Shown piece by piece: positions 8,109 to 16,521 of a DNA stretch of 64,000 bases. Location: assembly GCA_944322815.1 (NCBI GenBank), contig CALUQB010000001.1, positions 107,054 to 171,053 of the forward strand, in the 5' to 3' direction. The position numbers and the translations under genes were made by a program. Under the pieces are notes generated by a model that had not been told where the DNA came from, made no database searches, and worked only from the letters and a program-made list of their open reading frames with translations. The stretch's first letter is position 1; each line of letters begins with the position of its first letter. The stretch is from an uncultured Bacteroidales bacterium (GTDB lineage Bacteria; Bacteroidota; Bacteroidia; Bacteroidales; UBA932).

Positions 8109-11100
8109 CTATTCGAATGTTATGTTAAGCCCTACCACGAAGGTCTTGACCTGAGGGTAATATCCTCCGCTCGATACAGGGGTCTCAGGGTCATATGCAT
8201 AGAAGAAGTCGCTGACAGTCATGAGGTTGTCTCCGGAGAAATATACTCTCAGATTCTCGATTCTTGCCTTTTTCATCCATTTTTTCGGGAAGGTGTATCC
8301 GATCTGGACGTTTTTCAGCCTCAGATAGGAGGCGTCTTCGAGCCAGTATGTGGAGAATGTGCTCTGGTTGAAGCTCGTGTTGTATGTCAGACGCGGATAC
8401 GGAGCGTTCGGGTCAGGATTGGAGACCACGTTGTATCTCTGCAGATGGATTTTCTGCGGATAGGCCGCCATGTCCTGGAATGCATGCCTTGCGCTGCCTG
8501 TGAGGTATCCGTCGCATTTGCCCACACCCTGTATCACGAAACTGAAGTCGAGGTTCTTCCATCCGAAATCGCCTCTGAAGCTGTAGGTGTATCTCGGGAT
8601 GTTGCTTCCTATGATCGTCTTGTCGTATTCAGGTGTGATACGTCCGTCCGGCACACCGTCAGGCCCGCTTATGTCCTTGTACTTGATGTCTCCTGGCTGA
8701 TATGTGTTGCCGAGGATCACAGGTACCTTCGGCAGGTCGTACACATGGTTCTCATTATCGCAGATCTCGAAGTCTTCAGGAGTCATGAGCCCGTCGGCTA
8801 TATAGCCGTAGAATGCATCGATAGGGTATCCGAGCATGCGCACCTGGTCTCCGCTCAGGTCTGGCGAGTTGCCTGCAAGGTCTGTGATCTTGTTCTTCAC
8901 GTCAGAGAGATTGAAGCCGAAGCCGTAGTAGAAGTCCCCGACCTGGTCACGCCAGTTGATGTCCAGCTCCCATCCCTTGTTGTTGACCTTACCTGCGTTC
9001 TCCTCGGAAGGGGTGGCTCCGATCTGGGCAGGGTAGTTGAGCTGGAGAAGTATTCCTGAAGCGTTCTTGTTGTACCAGTCGAAGCTGAGATTCAACCTGT
9101 TCTCAAGCATGGCGATGTCCACGCCGACATCGAACATCCTGATGGTCTCCCATGTGAGGCCCGGATTGGCGAGTGTGGACTGCACATATCCTGTGGTGGC
9201 CCCGGCACCGATCAGTGAAATGCCGGAAGTGTAGGCTTCGAGGACAGACAGGTACGGATAGTTGGATGATCCGACATACTGGTTGCCGAGCATTCCCCAT
9301 GAAGCCCTGAACTTGATGTTGTCGAAGAGCGGCTTGGCGAATTTCATGAACGGCTCTTCCGAGAGCCTCCATCCTGCGGAGAATGACGGGAAGAGTCCGC
9401 CTCTGTTGTTCTTGTGGAAACGGGATGAAAGGTCGTACCTGAGGTTCACTTCGGCGAGGTATCTTTCGTCATAGTTGTAGCTGATACGTCCGAATCCTGA
9501 TCTCAGGGCCCAGCTCTCTGCGCTGGCATCGTTGCTCATGGTAGAGGCGTCGCCCAGGTTGAGTGTAGGGTCGTCTTCAGTGACCAGATTGTTCCTTGAA
9601 GCCTCGAAGGTACGGTACTGGTACCATTCCTGTGACATTCCGACCACTCCGGATATGTTGTGCTTCCTGATCTGGAAGTCGAAGTTGGTCTGCAGTATGA
9701 GTGTCTGCTGGAGACCCTTTGAGTCTATGTTCCTGAGTGTGTTCGGGTCCTGGTAGTCGTAGCTTGACTCGTCTTCCGGATTGACGAATGATATAGTCTT
9801 CCGGAGTACGTCTCTCAGGCCGTTGGTGGATGTGAGATTGTAGGTGGCGCTTATGTCCCAGCCCTTGATGATGTCGAGCTTGAGGACTTCCAGCACGGAC
9901 AGGTTTTCATTTGTGGCGATGGAACGTCCGCCGTCGTAGAGTACGGCTACAGGGTTCGTATTGCCTCCGCCGTATGCCCAGCTTCCGTCAGTGTAGTATA
10001 TCGGAGCATTCGGCGCGATACGCATGGCACTGTAGATGGCTCCTCCTCCTGAAGTCAGGGAATTGACGGGGGCTGTCACCTTGGATGATGTGTAGCCTAT
10101 GTTGGATGACAGTGTGAGCCTGTCTATCAGTTTGGTGTTTATCTTGAAACGTATATTGTGCCTCTTCTCTCCCGTGGAGTTGCCGACGGTGAGTCCCTTC
10201 TGGTCGAAATAACGGTAGGAGAGCATGTAGCCGCTGCTGCCGACATTGCCGTTGATGGTCACATTGTAGTTCTGCTGTGGCGCATAGTCGTTGAGTACCG
10301 CCCCGATCCAGTCAGTGTTGCCGAAATGGTTGGGGTCAGTGCCGTTGGTCACTGCATCGAAGTCTTCCTGGAACCATGCGGCAGAAGTCCCTACATTGCT
10401 TCTGGCTTCGTTGTCCAGTGTCATGTATTCGATGGCATCGGCCATTTCAGGTAGCCTGGTAGGAGTCTGCATGCCGAAGTATGCACCGAATGTCACCCTT
10501 GCCTTGGCGCTTCCGGCATCGTCCAGTTTCTTGGTGGTGATGAGGAGCACTCCGTTTGCTGCCCTTGCTCCGTAGATTGCTGACGATGCCGCATCCTTGA
10601 GGACAGATACGCTCTCTATGTCGTCCGGATTCAGTGATTCCAGGTCACCTTCCACACCGTCGATGAGGATGAGAGGGTTGGAATTGCCTATGGTGCCCAC
10701 ACCGCGGACCCTGATGGAAGTGCTGGATGAGCCAGGCTGTCCGGTAGGATTGACCACTGTCACGCCAGGGAGGAGACCCTGCAGTCCGGAGGTCACGTTG
10801 GATATAGGCCTTGAGGCCATGTCTTCGCTTGTCACCATGGACACTGACCCCGTGAGGTTGACCTTCTTCTGGGTGCCGTAGCCGACCACCACCACTTCGT
10901 CAAGGTACTGCACGTCTTCGGACAGTTCCACGTCGATGACATTCCTCTTGCCTACGGCAGTAGAGTATGAAGAGAAGCCGAGGTAGGCGAATTCGATGAC
11001 GGTATCCTGTGAAGGGACTTTCAGCGTATAGTGCCCGTTCTCGTCCGTGATGACCCCTGTGGATGTGCCCTGCAGTGTGACACCGACTCCGATCAGCGGC

Positions 11101-11492
11101 TCTCCGTTCTTGTCCGTGACTGTACCGCTGACCTCAAAGCTGCCGTCTTCAGAAATACTCCGGGGGGGGGTAGTTTCTAAAGTCTTGTCTTCTTTCACTG
11201 TAAGGATGATCTGCCTGTCGTCACGGATTTCATAAGCGATGTCCAGTCCGGCAAGCATTGTGTCGAGCACCTTTCCGATGCTCCAGTCCGTAGCTTCGAC
11301 GCTCACCCTGGCATCCTTGCCGGGAAGCGTGCTGCTGTAGAAGAAATTGTATCCGCTGGCTTTTTCAAGCTGGGACAGTGCCTCTGCCAGAGGCTTGTCC
11401 TGGATGGATACAGTCACTTGTGCGGCTGCCGTCACGGATAATATTCCTGACAGGCAGACAATCAGTGCAAGTGTCGATAATCTGTTAGCCAT
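8109..11492 (-). CDS. susC: SusC/RagA family TonB-linked outer membrane transporter with STN domain
   Basis: The 1127-residue protein has a signal peptide, an STN signalling domain (about residues 25-105, VTVSIQDKPLAEALSQLE), a carboxypeptidase-like regulatory domain (about 120-205, VSGTVTDKNGEPLIGVGV), the SusC box DEVVVVGYGTQKKVNLTG, a plug (NPLILIDGVEGD) and a C-terminal beta barrel ending in FE. The STN domain normally contacts a FecR anti-sigma factor, and one is encoded 34 bp upstream, so transport and transcription should be linked. Between the STN and regulatory domains the coding strand has nine consecutive C (+ strand G at 11162-11170, coding TTPPR), a possible slippage site. The substrate is not deducible from this protein alone. 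Confidence 0.97.
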   Translation of the reverse strand: MANRLSTLALIVCLSGILSVTAAAQVTVSIQDKPLAEALSQLEKASGYNFFYSSTLPGKDARVSVEATDWSIGKVLDTMLAGLDIAYEIRDDRQIILTVKEDKTLETTPPRSISEDGSFEVSGTVTDKNGEPLIGVGVTLQGTSTGVITDENGHYTLKVPSQDTVIEFAYLGFSSYSTAVGKRNVIDVELSEDVQYLDEVVVVGYGTQKKVNLTGSVSMVTSEDMASRPISNVTSGLQGLLPGVTVVNPTGQPGSSSTSIRVRGVGTIGNSNPLILIDGVEGDLESLNPDDIESVSVLKDAASSAIYGARAANGVLLITTKKLDDAGSAKARVTFGAYFGMQTPTRLPEMADAIEYMTLDNEARSNVGTSAAWFQEDFDAVTNGTDPNHFGNTDWIGAVLNDYAPQQNYNVTINGNVGSSGYMLSYRYFDQKGLTVGNSTGEKRHNIRFKINTKLIDRLTLSSNIGYTSSKVTAPVNSLTSGGGAIYSAMRIAPNAPIYYTDGSWAYGGGNTNPVAVLYDGGRSIATNENLSVLEVLKLDIIKGWDISATYNLTSTNGLRDVLRKTISFVNPEDESSYDYQDPNTLRNIDSKGLQQTLILQTNFDFQIRKHNISGVVGMSQEWYQYRTFEASRNNLVTEDDPTLNLGDASTMSNDASAESWALRSGFGRISYNYDERYLAEVNLRYDLSSRFHKNNRGGLFPSFSAGWRLSEEPFMKFAKPLFDNIKFRASWGMLGNQYVGSSNYPYLSVLEAYTSGISLIGAGATTGYVQSTLANPGLTWETIRMFDVGVDIAMLENRLNLSFDWYNKNASGILLQLNYPAQIGATPSEENAGKVNNKGWELDINWRDQVGDFYYGFGFNLSDVKNKITDLAGNSPDLSGDQVRMLGYPIDAFYGYIADGLMTPEDFEICDNENHVYDLPKVPVILGNTYQPGDIKYKDISGPDGVPDGRITPEYDKTIIGSNIPRYTYSFRGDFGWKNLDFSFVIQGVGKCDGYLTGSARHAFQDMAAYPQKIHLQRYNVVSNPDPNAPYPRLTYNTSFNQSTFSTYWLEDASYLRLKNVQIGYTFPKKWMKKARIENLRVYFSGDNLMTVSDFFYAYDPETPVSSGGYYPQVKTFVVGLNITFE
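11162..11170. repeat. G9 homopolymer inside susC
   Basis: Nine consecutive G on the + strand (C on the coding strand) code for part of a Thr-Pro-Pro-Arg linker between the STN and carboxypeptidase-like domains. A gain or loss of one base would truncate SusC at about residue 110. Confidence 0.9.
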
Positions 11493-11526
11493 ATTGTTTG
11501 TTTGATGAGTTGTAGTCCGTATCGTG

Positions 11527-12519
11527 TCAGCGTCCGTCCCTGTCTTCGGAGAACGCTATTACATTTCCAGATATCACGTATCTTACCGGTGAAGTTCCTG
11601 AGATTAGCTCCAGTACATTGAGCAGGGAGCTGTTCCTGATAAGTCCGGTATACGAGAAGTCACCGACGCTGTCATCCTTGAAGATCACCTCCATGTTGTA
11701 CATCCTTTCCAGGACAACGGCTATTTCCCTCAGGGTCTCCCCGGAGAACAGTAGTTCGTTGTCTTTCCAAGGCACAAGGTATTCCGGATTTTCGGCTGTC
11801 ACGGTCTCTGTCCTGCCGCTCGCCTTGTCAAGCACTATATACTGGTTCGGAGTCAGGATCTCGCTCTTGCCGGCCATGTCTGTCCGGATGCTGCCCTTGA
11901 TAAGCGTGGCGGTGATTTCAGGGTCTTCTTCATAGGCCTTCACATTGAATTCCGTACCCAGTGCGGTGACATCCATCCCGGAAGCCCTGACCGTAAATGG
12001 AAGCTTCTCGTTCCTGGCGACCTCGAAATATGCCTCTCCGTCAAGCGATACCGTCCTGTTTTTCCTGTTGTAGTCCGAGCGGTAGGTGATGCGGCTTGCT
12101 GAATTCAGAGTCACTTCAGTCCCGTCAGGCAGGGTGACAGAGCTTTTCTGTCCCTTGTCTGCGACTACCTCAAATGTCTGGACCGGTGTAGTATAGACGG
12201 CAGCCGTGTATCCGAGTACGGCTGCAGCACAGACACATGCCGCAGCTGCGATATACCATACAGGTCGTACCGCCTTGCGTGCAGTCCTGCGCATCGTGTT
12301 GTCTGTCGTATGTATTTTGGCGAAGAGCTCGGATTTGAGCCTGGTGCGTGTCTCGTCCGGCATCTCACAGGTGTTGTGCTCCCATTTCCCCCTGCTGTAT
12401 TCATCGAACAGGGCTTCCATCTCCTGTTCAGGCATTTCGCGCAGTATCCTGTTTTCCTCCGGTGAGGTGGTGCCGAGGAAGAATCTTTCGATCAGGTCCG
12501 AGTATTTGTTGATATCCAT
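11527..12519 (-). CDS. FecR family anti-sigma factor
   Basis: The 330-residue protein has a cytoplasmic N-terminal region (MDINKYSDLIERFFLGTTSP) that would bind the ECF sigma factor, one transmembrane segment around residues 88-110, a periplasmic FecR domain (TFEVVADKGQKSSVTLPDG, SLDGEAYFEV, TALGTEFNVKAY) and a C-terminal DUF4974-like region (FSGETLREIAVVLERMY). It receives the signal from the STN domain of the downstream SusC. Unusually, the sigma gene is not next to it: two unrelated genes lie between, and the first overlaps the FecR start by 28 bp. Confidence 0.95.
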   Translation of the reverse strand: MDINKYSDLIERFFLGTTSPEENRILREMPEQEMEALFDEYSRGKWEHNTCEMPDETRTRLKSELFAKIHTTDNTMRRTARKAVRPVWYIAAAACVCAAAVLGYTAAVYTTPVQTFEVVADKGQKSSVTLPDGTEVTLNSASRITYRSDYNRKNRTVSLDGEAYFEVARNEKLPFTVRASGMDVTALGTEFNVKAYEEDPEITATLIKGSIRTDMAGKSEILTPNQYIVLDKASGRTETVTAENPEYLVPWKDNELLFSGETLREIAVVLERMYNMEVIFKDDSVGDFSYTGLIRNSSLLNVLELISGTSPVRYVISGNVIAFSEDRDGR

Positions 12520-13076
12520 TTCTTATGCGGTTTACATATAATGTATCCGCAACTTTGGAAATCCCTTACAGCCGCAGGCGTTTTTTTGATGACAGTTCCG
12601 GCGTATTTCATGAAAATGTCATTCCTATTGTCTTGCGAACGTTTCACCCATTGTTCGCGCAAGGTCGTCGGACGTTCGACCGTCACGCCCTTCGAACGCA
12701 GTTCTGCTATAAAGTCATCAATCGCCTTTCCTTTCATGCAGCTCATTGAATGTCCCCGACGCCGCTTGTTTCCTTTCAGGTAGACAAGAAGTACAGTTCC
12801 GGCAACACGGCAATATACCACTTTATCTATATCTTCATACCTGTAATGCCTCGACCAGAAACGGTAGACAGCATTCCTGCATACCAGTTCCGTATCCGTA
12901 AGTTCAGGATAGCCCCCATACGCCGCAAAAACCAACATTGAAACCAATATAATATCCAATATCATCAATAGTATTATCTTGAAACGGATAGTGAACATAC
13001 ATGCAAATATCATCACCAAGCCTACGCAAACTGGCAAAAGCATAGGGAGATAAGATGTGCAATACTTTGGTCTCAT
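12492..13076 (-). CDS. Small membrane protein with a PH-like soluble domain, unknown function
   Basis: The 194-residue protein begins with two hydrophobic segments (about residues 10-30 and 32-52). A soluble part follows (LTDTELVCRN, RYEDIDKVVYC, TVLLVYLKGN) whose pattern resembles bacterial PH-like domains, but I cannot name a family with confidence. The C-terminus runs 28 bp into the start of fecR. The last 40 or so residues may therefore be read-through into the fecR leader, which would fit insertion of this gene between sigma and anti-sigma. Base composition is lower in GC than the neighbouring PUL genes. Confidence 0.6.
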   Translation of the reverse strand: MRPKYCTSYLPMLLPVCVGLVMIFACMFTIRFKIILLMILDIILVSMLVFAAYGGYPELTDTELVCRNAVYRFWSRHYRYEDIDKVVYCRVAGTVLLVYLKGNKRRRGHSMSCMKGKAIDDFIAELRSKGVTVERPTTLREQWVKRSQDNRNDIFMKYAGTVIKKTPAAVRDFQSCGYIICKPHKKWISTNTRT

Positions 13077-13172
13077 GACATTAACACGTTATTTCCTATG
13101 TAAATATAGACAAACCCGCCATGCGGCGTAGGGTACTGATACCAGCCGGGAGCGTACTGTTCTGCAGGCTGT

Positions 13173-13852
13173 TTACATCGGGATTTCGTCACCGTCATAG
13201 ACATTGTAATCCGGAGCTTCCAACTGTGCTGCCGTGTATGTCTCTGTCCGATAGATCTTAGTGTCTGTCAATTGGAATTTTCCGTTTGAAGCCACTATGT
13301 ATGTCTTGTCTACCCGATTTGCCGTAAATGAAGTGATATCATACAGGTCTATTGAGGTTTTGGAAGTCGGAACCAATCTGGAAGCAATAATCTTGGCGTC
13401 TGCAGTTATGCGGTACTGCATGACTGGCATGGCATCGCGTGCAATTATCATTACAGCCACCGGCATCTGATCCAAGATCTCGCCTTCGGGAGTAACAGAC
13501 AGAAGCACATCCGTTCTCCAGTCTGTCACACCTCCAAAAGAAATCTGAAGAAGGTGGATATTCCGCCCCGGCAGGATAAAGTCATGGCAACTTTCAGGTG
13601 TTTCCGCCGGATAGTCACAGGCATTATGCCACTCTGTCAACTGGACGTTTTCATATAGCCTGTCATCCAGCTTGCCGTCAGCATGATATACGCCTGTAGC
13701 ACCTTTGTCTCTATAATCATGTTTCTCCCCCTGATATGGAATCGTTCTGTCAGGAAGCCTCTGCAGTATTTCCTGGATTTTTGGTGGTTGTGCTGAAACA
13801 TATTGACCAAAAGCCAATAGAATAGTAGTTGATAAAATAATCAGTTTTTCAT
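13173..13852 (-). pseudogene. Secreted protein of unknown function with frameshifted signal peptide
   Basis: A good signal peptide (KLIILSTTILLAFGQYVSA) and about 200 downstream residues are in one open frame, but that frame has no ATG. The ATG at 13850-13852 is followed by five A and reads M-K-N-stop. One more A would give M-K-K-L-I-I-L and join the signal peptide in frame. So a single base has been lost from the poly-A run (positions 13845-13849), or the gene is switched off by slippage, or the base call is wrong. A TTG at 13817 could start a shortened product without a complete signal. The mature part is not recognised. It sits between the ECF sigma gene and fecR. Confidence 0.6.
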
Positions 13853-14085
13853 GAAAATACTTTTAAATGGCTGTACAAAATTACGTATAAAATAATATCA
13901 TTTACCAGGCTGAACTGTTGTATCATAATTCTCATCATTGTTCGGCCTTACCTCAGTAATAGTCAGATCCCTATCAATAAGAAGGATACATTGGACTGTC
14001 ATCCTCCAAATGATCATTAATGCAATCAACGGCATTCTTGTAATTTTCTTCCCGGTTTATACAGAGAAGTGATGAAAACCTGGTT
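13853..14085 (-). other. Spacer with a possible decayed coding remnant
   Basis: There is no intact gene here. On the minus strand a short open frame (about 14029 to 13898) reads TVQCILLIDRDLTITEVRP, which resembles the start of a TonB C-terminal domain (V-x-F-x-V-x-x-D-G-x-I-x-x-V). An overlapping frame reads YKNAVDCINDHLEDD. This looks like frameshifted debris, but the resemblance is weak. Confidence 0.3.
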
Positions 14086-14105
14086 TTACAGAGAAGTGAT
14101 GAAAA
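14061..14105. repeat. 18-bp direct repeat at the sigma gene 3' end
   Basis: The 18-mer ACAGAGAAGTGATGAAAA occurs at 14061-14078 and 14088-14105. The second copy codes for the last residues of the sigma factor and the first lies just beyond its stop. This is a local duplication of the gene end, adjacent to the apparently inserted or decayed segment. Confidence 0.85.
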
Positions 14106-14673
14106 GGCATGCAACAGCGAAGGCCAGCTTGGCGACAGCTGCCCTGAGTGCGGTGTAGGCGCGGTGTATGTGGGTTTCCACCGTTTTGGGGGAAATGGAC
14201 ATGGTGTCGGCTATCTCTTTGACGGACTTGTCCTGGAAGGCTTTCATCATGAATACCTTACGTCTTGTTTCGGGCAGGGAGGCGATGAATTTCTCTATTT
14301 CCTTTATTATGAGCATGTAGTCGATGTTGCCGTCGGTGGCCATCTGGTAACGTTCGAATGTCTCTGTCGCGAAGTCTATGTATTTGGTGGCCACTATCTG
14401 CTGCCTTGTCTCCTTGTATATGGCATTGCGTGCCGTGACATACAGCCATGCCGGAAGATTCTTGTAGGCGGAGACCGTCTCTTTGTGCTCCCACAGCCGC
14501 ATGAAACAGAACTGTGTGATGTCTTCCGCCAGTATCTTGTCCTTGAGCATGGAGTAGGCATAGCCGTACACCATGCCTGCGTACTTGTCATACAAGGCGG
14601 AAAACGCTTTCTTGCTTCCGGCATTAAGCTGGATTATAAGTAGGCTGTCAGTTTTCATAATGGCTGTTTTCAT
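14086..14673 (-). CDS. ECF-type RNA polymerase sigma-70 factor
   Basis: The 195-residue protein starts at 14673 (MKTAIMKTDSLL), with a second plausible ATG at 14658; an upstream extension to 14724 is unlikely. Region 2 is seen as AFSALYDKYAGMVYGYAYSM and AEDITQFCFMRLWEH. Region 4 is seen as LPETRRKVFMMKAFQDKSVK and SISPKTVETHIHRAYTALR. In PULs such factors are held by FecR and released when SusC/STN senses ligand. The gene lies 65 bp downstream of argH on the same strand and about 1.6 kb upstream of fecR. Confidence 0.93.
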   Translation of the reverse strand: MKTAIMKTDSLLIIQLNAGSKKAFSALYDKYAGMVYGYAYSMLKDKILAEDITQFCFMRLWEHKETVSAYKNLPAWLYVTARNAIYKETRQQIVATKYIDFATETFERYQMATDGNIDYMLIIKEIEKFIASLPETRRKVFMMKAFQDKSVKEIADTMSISPKTVETHIHRAYTALRAAVAKLAFAVACLFITSL

Positions 14674-14738
14674 GCAATCCCGTTGGACGCCGCCAAAAAT
14701 AGGTGGTATTCCTGTTTCCGGCAAACAAGTGCCATTAA

Positions 14739-16037
14739 TTATTTGTTACCGAAATCTGAAGCTTTCTTCATCTTGACGGCAATTTCCCTGTTGCACAGAT
14801 TGCCGATGCTTCCTGCATGTGTGTGACGGACAGTTTTTTCCGCATGGAACCTGCCCTCGTTCACCTCGATCCCCACACTCTTGTAAGCATCCCTGAACGG
14901 CATTCCGGCAAGGGCCCTTCTGTTTACTTCCTCGACTGTGAACAGGTAGTCGTAGATAGGTGAGTCAAGGATGTGCCTGTTCACCCTTATCTCGCGGAGC
15001 ATGAATTCAGTCATGCGTATGCACTTGTGCATGAGTTCCAGGGCAGGGAAGAGTATGTCTTTCAGAAGCTGGAAGTCCCTGTGGTAGCCGTGGGGCATGT
15101 TGCTGCAGAGAAGGGCTATCGAGTTCCCGCACCCGAGAATCCTGTTGCAGTTGCCGCGGATTATCTCCCACACGTCAGGGTTCTTCTTGTGCGGCATTAT
15201 GCTGGAGCCGGTAGTGAGTTCGTCAGGGAATGAGATGAAGCCGAAGTTCGGACACATGTACAGACAGCAGTCAGACGCGAACTTGTTCAGGGTCAGTGCT
15301 ATGCTGCCGATGGCGGACGCTACTGCCTTTTCTGCCTTGCCGCGGCTGAGCTGAGCGGCGATGACATTATAGTCCAGATCCTCGAACTCAAGAAGCCGGG
15401 TGGTCATCTCCCTGTCCAGCGGGAAGGAGTTGCCGTATCCTGCAGCCGAGCCGAGGGGATTCTGGTTTACAAGGTGATATGCCCCGTTCAGCATATACAT
15501 GTCATCAGCGAGGGCTTCCGCATATCCTCCGAACCAGAGTCCGAACGACGAAGGCATGGCCACCTGGCCGTGCGTGTATCCGGGCAGCATCACATCCTTG
15601 TATTTTTCGCTGAGATCCTGAAGCACGCCGAAAAGCTCCAGGACTTCTTCTTTCGTTTTCAGCAGTTCGTCCCGGAGGAAAAGCTTGATGTCCACAAGCA
15701 CCTGGTCGTTGCGTGACCTCCCCGAATGTATTTTCTTGCCGACGTCTCCAAGCCTCCTTGTCAGGAGAAGCTCGACCTGGGAGTGAATGTCCTCCACATC
15801 GTCTTCGAGCACGAAGCTTCCGGCCTCTATTTCTCCGAGTATATCGTCGAGTGCCGCAGTGAGCGTGTCAAGCTCTTCCGCAGTGAGCAGTCCGATGGAC
15901 TCAAGCATCCTTATATGCGCCTTGGACCCGATTACATCATATTTTGCAAGTGCCATGTCGAGCACCCTGTCATTCCCCACGGTGAAATTTTCCACCACGT
16001 CTGAGGCCTTTGTTCCTTTGCTCCAGAGTGTCGCCAT
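14739..16037 (-). CDS. argH: Argininosuccinate lyase
   Basis: This enzyme catalyses the last arginine step, splitting argininosuccinate into arginine and fumarate. The 432-residue length is normal. Fumarase-superfamily motifs are clear: SGRSRNDQV (105-113), the YTHGQ His segment (154-158) and the signature GSSIMPHKKNPD (277-288). Its start is 1 nt from the mgsA stop, so the two are translated together. It ends the downstream arginine block (argF', argB, argE', mgsA, argH). Confidence 0.97.
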   Translation of the reverse strand: MATLWSKGTKASDVVENFTVGNDRVLDMALAKYDVIGSKAHIRMLESIGLLTAEELDTLTAALDDILGEIEAGSFVLEDDVEDIHSQVELLLTRRLGDVGKKIHSGRSRNDQVLVDIKLFLRDELLKTKEEVLELFGVLQDLSEKYKDVMLPGYTHGQVAMPSSFGLWFGGYAEALADDMYMLNGAYHLVNQNPLGSAAGYGNSFPLDREMTTRLLEFEDLDYNVIAAQLSRGKAEKAVASAIGSIALTLNKFASDCCLYMCPNFGFISFPDELTTGSSIMPHKKNPDVWEIIRGNCNRILGCGNSIALLCSNMPHGYHRDFQLLKDILFPALELMHKCIRMTEFMLREIRVNRHILDSPIYDYLFTVEEVNRRALAGMPFRDAYKSVGIEVNEGRFHAEKTVRHTHAGSIGNLCNREIAVKMKKASDFGNK

Positions 16038-16038
16038 G

Positions 16039-16494
16039 TCAGAGTTTCCTGTTTTTGTATGATTCGATGCAGGCAGGGATGATCCTTTCGTACGTGCTGT
16101 CGAGGAAGAGCGGCGATGAAATGATGAAATCCGCGGTACTTCTGTTCGTGGCGAAAGGTATGTTGTAGAGAGAGGCGAGTCTTACCAGGCTCATGACATC
16201 GTTCTGGTGTCCCTGCATTATGAGATTGTCGCAGAAGAATACCAGCATGTCGACCCTGTCTTCTGCTATCATGGATCCTATCTGGGCGTCACCTCCGAGC
16301 GGTCCGCTGAGAAGCTTTGTCACTACAGGCGCCTCATCGCCCAGCACTTCCCGGAGAGCGGCTTCTATAAGCCGTCCTGTAGTGCCCGTGCAGAACAGTT
16401 CACATTCTTTCAGCGAGCCGGCATTGAATTTGACCCAGCTCACCAGTTCCTGTTTTCTGGCATCATGTGCCACGAGTGCTATTTTCTTTATCAT
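16039..16494 (-). CDS. mgsA: Methylglyoxal synthase
   Basis: The 151-residue enzyme converts dihydroxyacetone phosphate to methylglyoxal and phosphate. It shows the whole family pattern: ALVAHDARK at the N-terminus, CTGTTG (35-40), the active-site GPLGGDAQIG with Asp69, VFFCDNL and MQGHQND with His96. The gene is in an arginine operon, 27 bp after argE' and 1 nt before argH. This is an unexpected place for a glycolytic bypass enzyme and implies co-expression with arginine synthesis. Confidence 0.95.
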   Translation of the reverse strand: MIKKIALVAHDARKQELVSWVKFNAGSLKECELFCTGTTGRLIEAALREVLGDEAPVVTKLLSGPLGGDAQIGSMIAEDRVDMLVFFCDNLIMQGHQNDVMSLVRLASLYNIPFATNRSTADFIISSPLFLDSTYERIIPACIESYKNRKL

Positions 16495-16521
16495 AATAAT
16501 TATAATTTTTTTAAACCGTTT

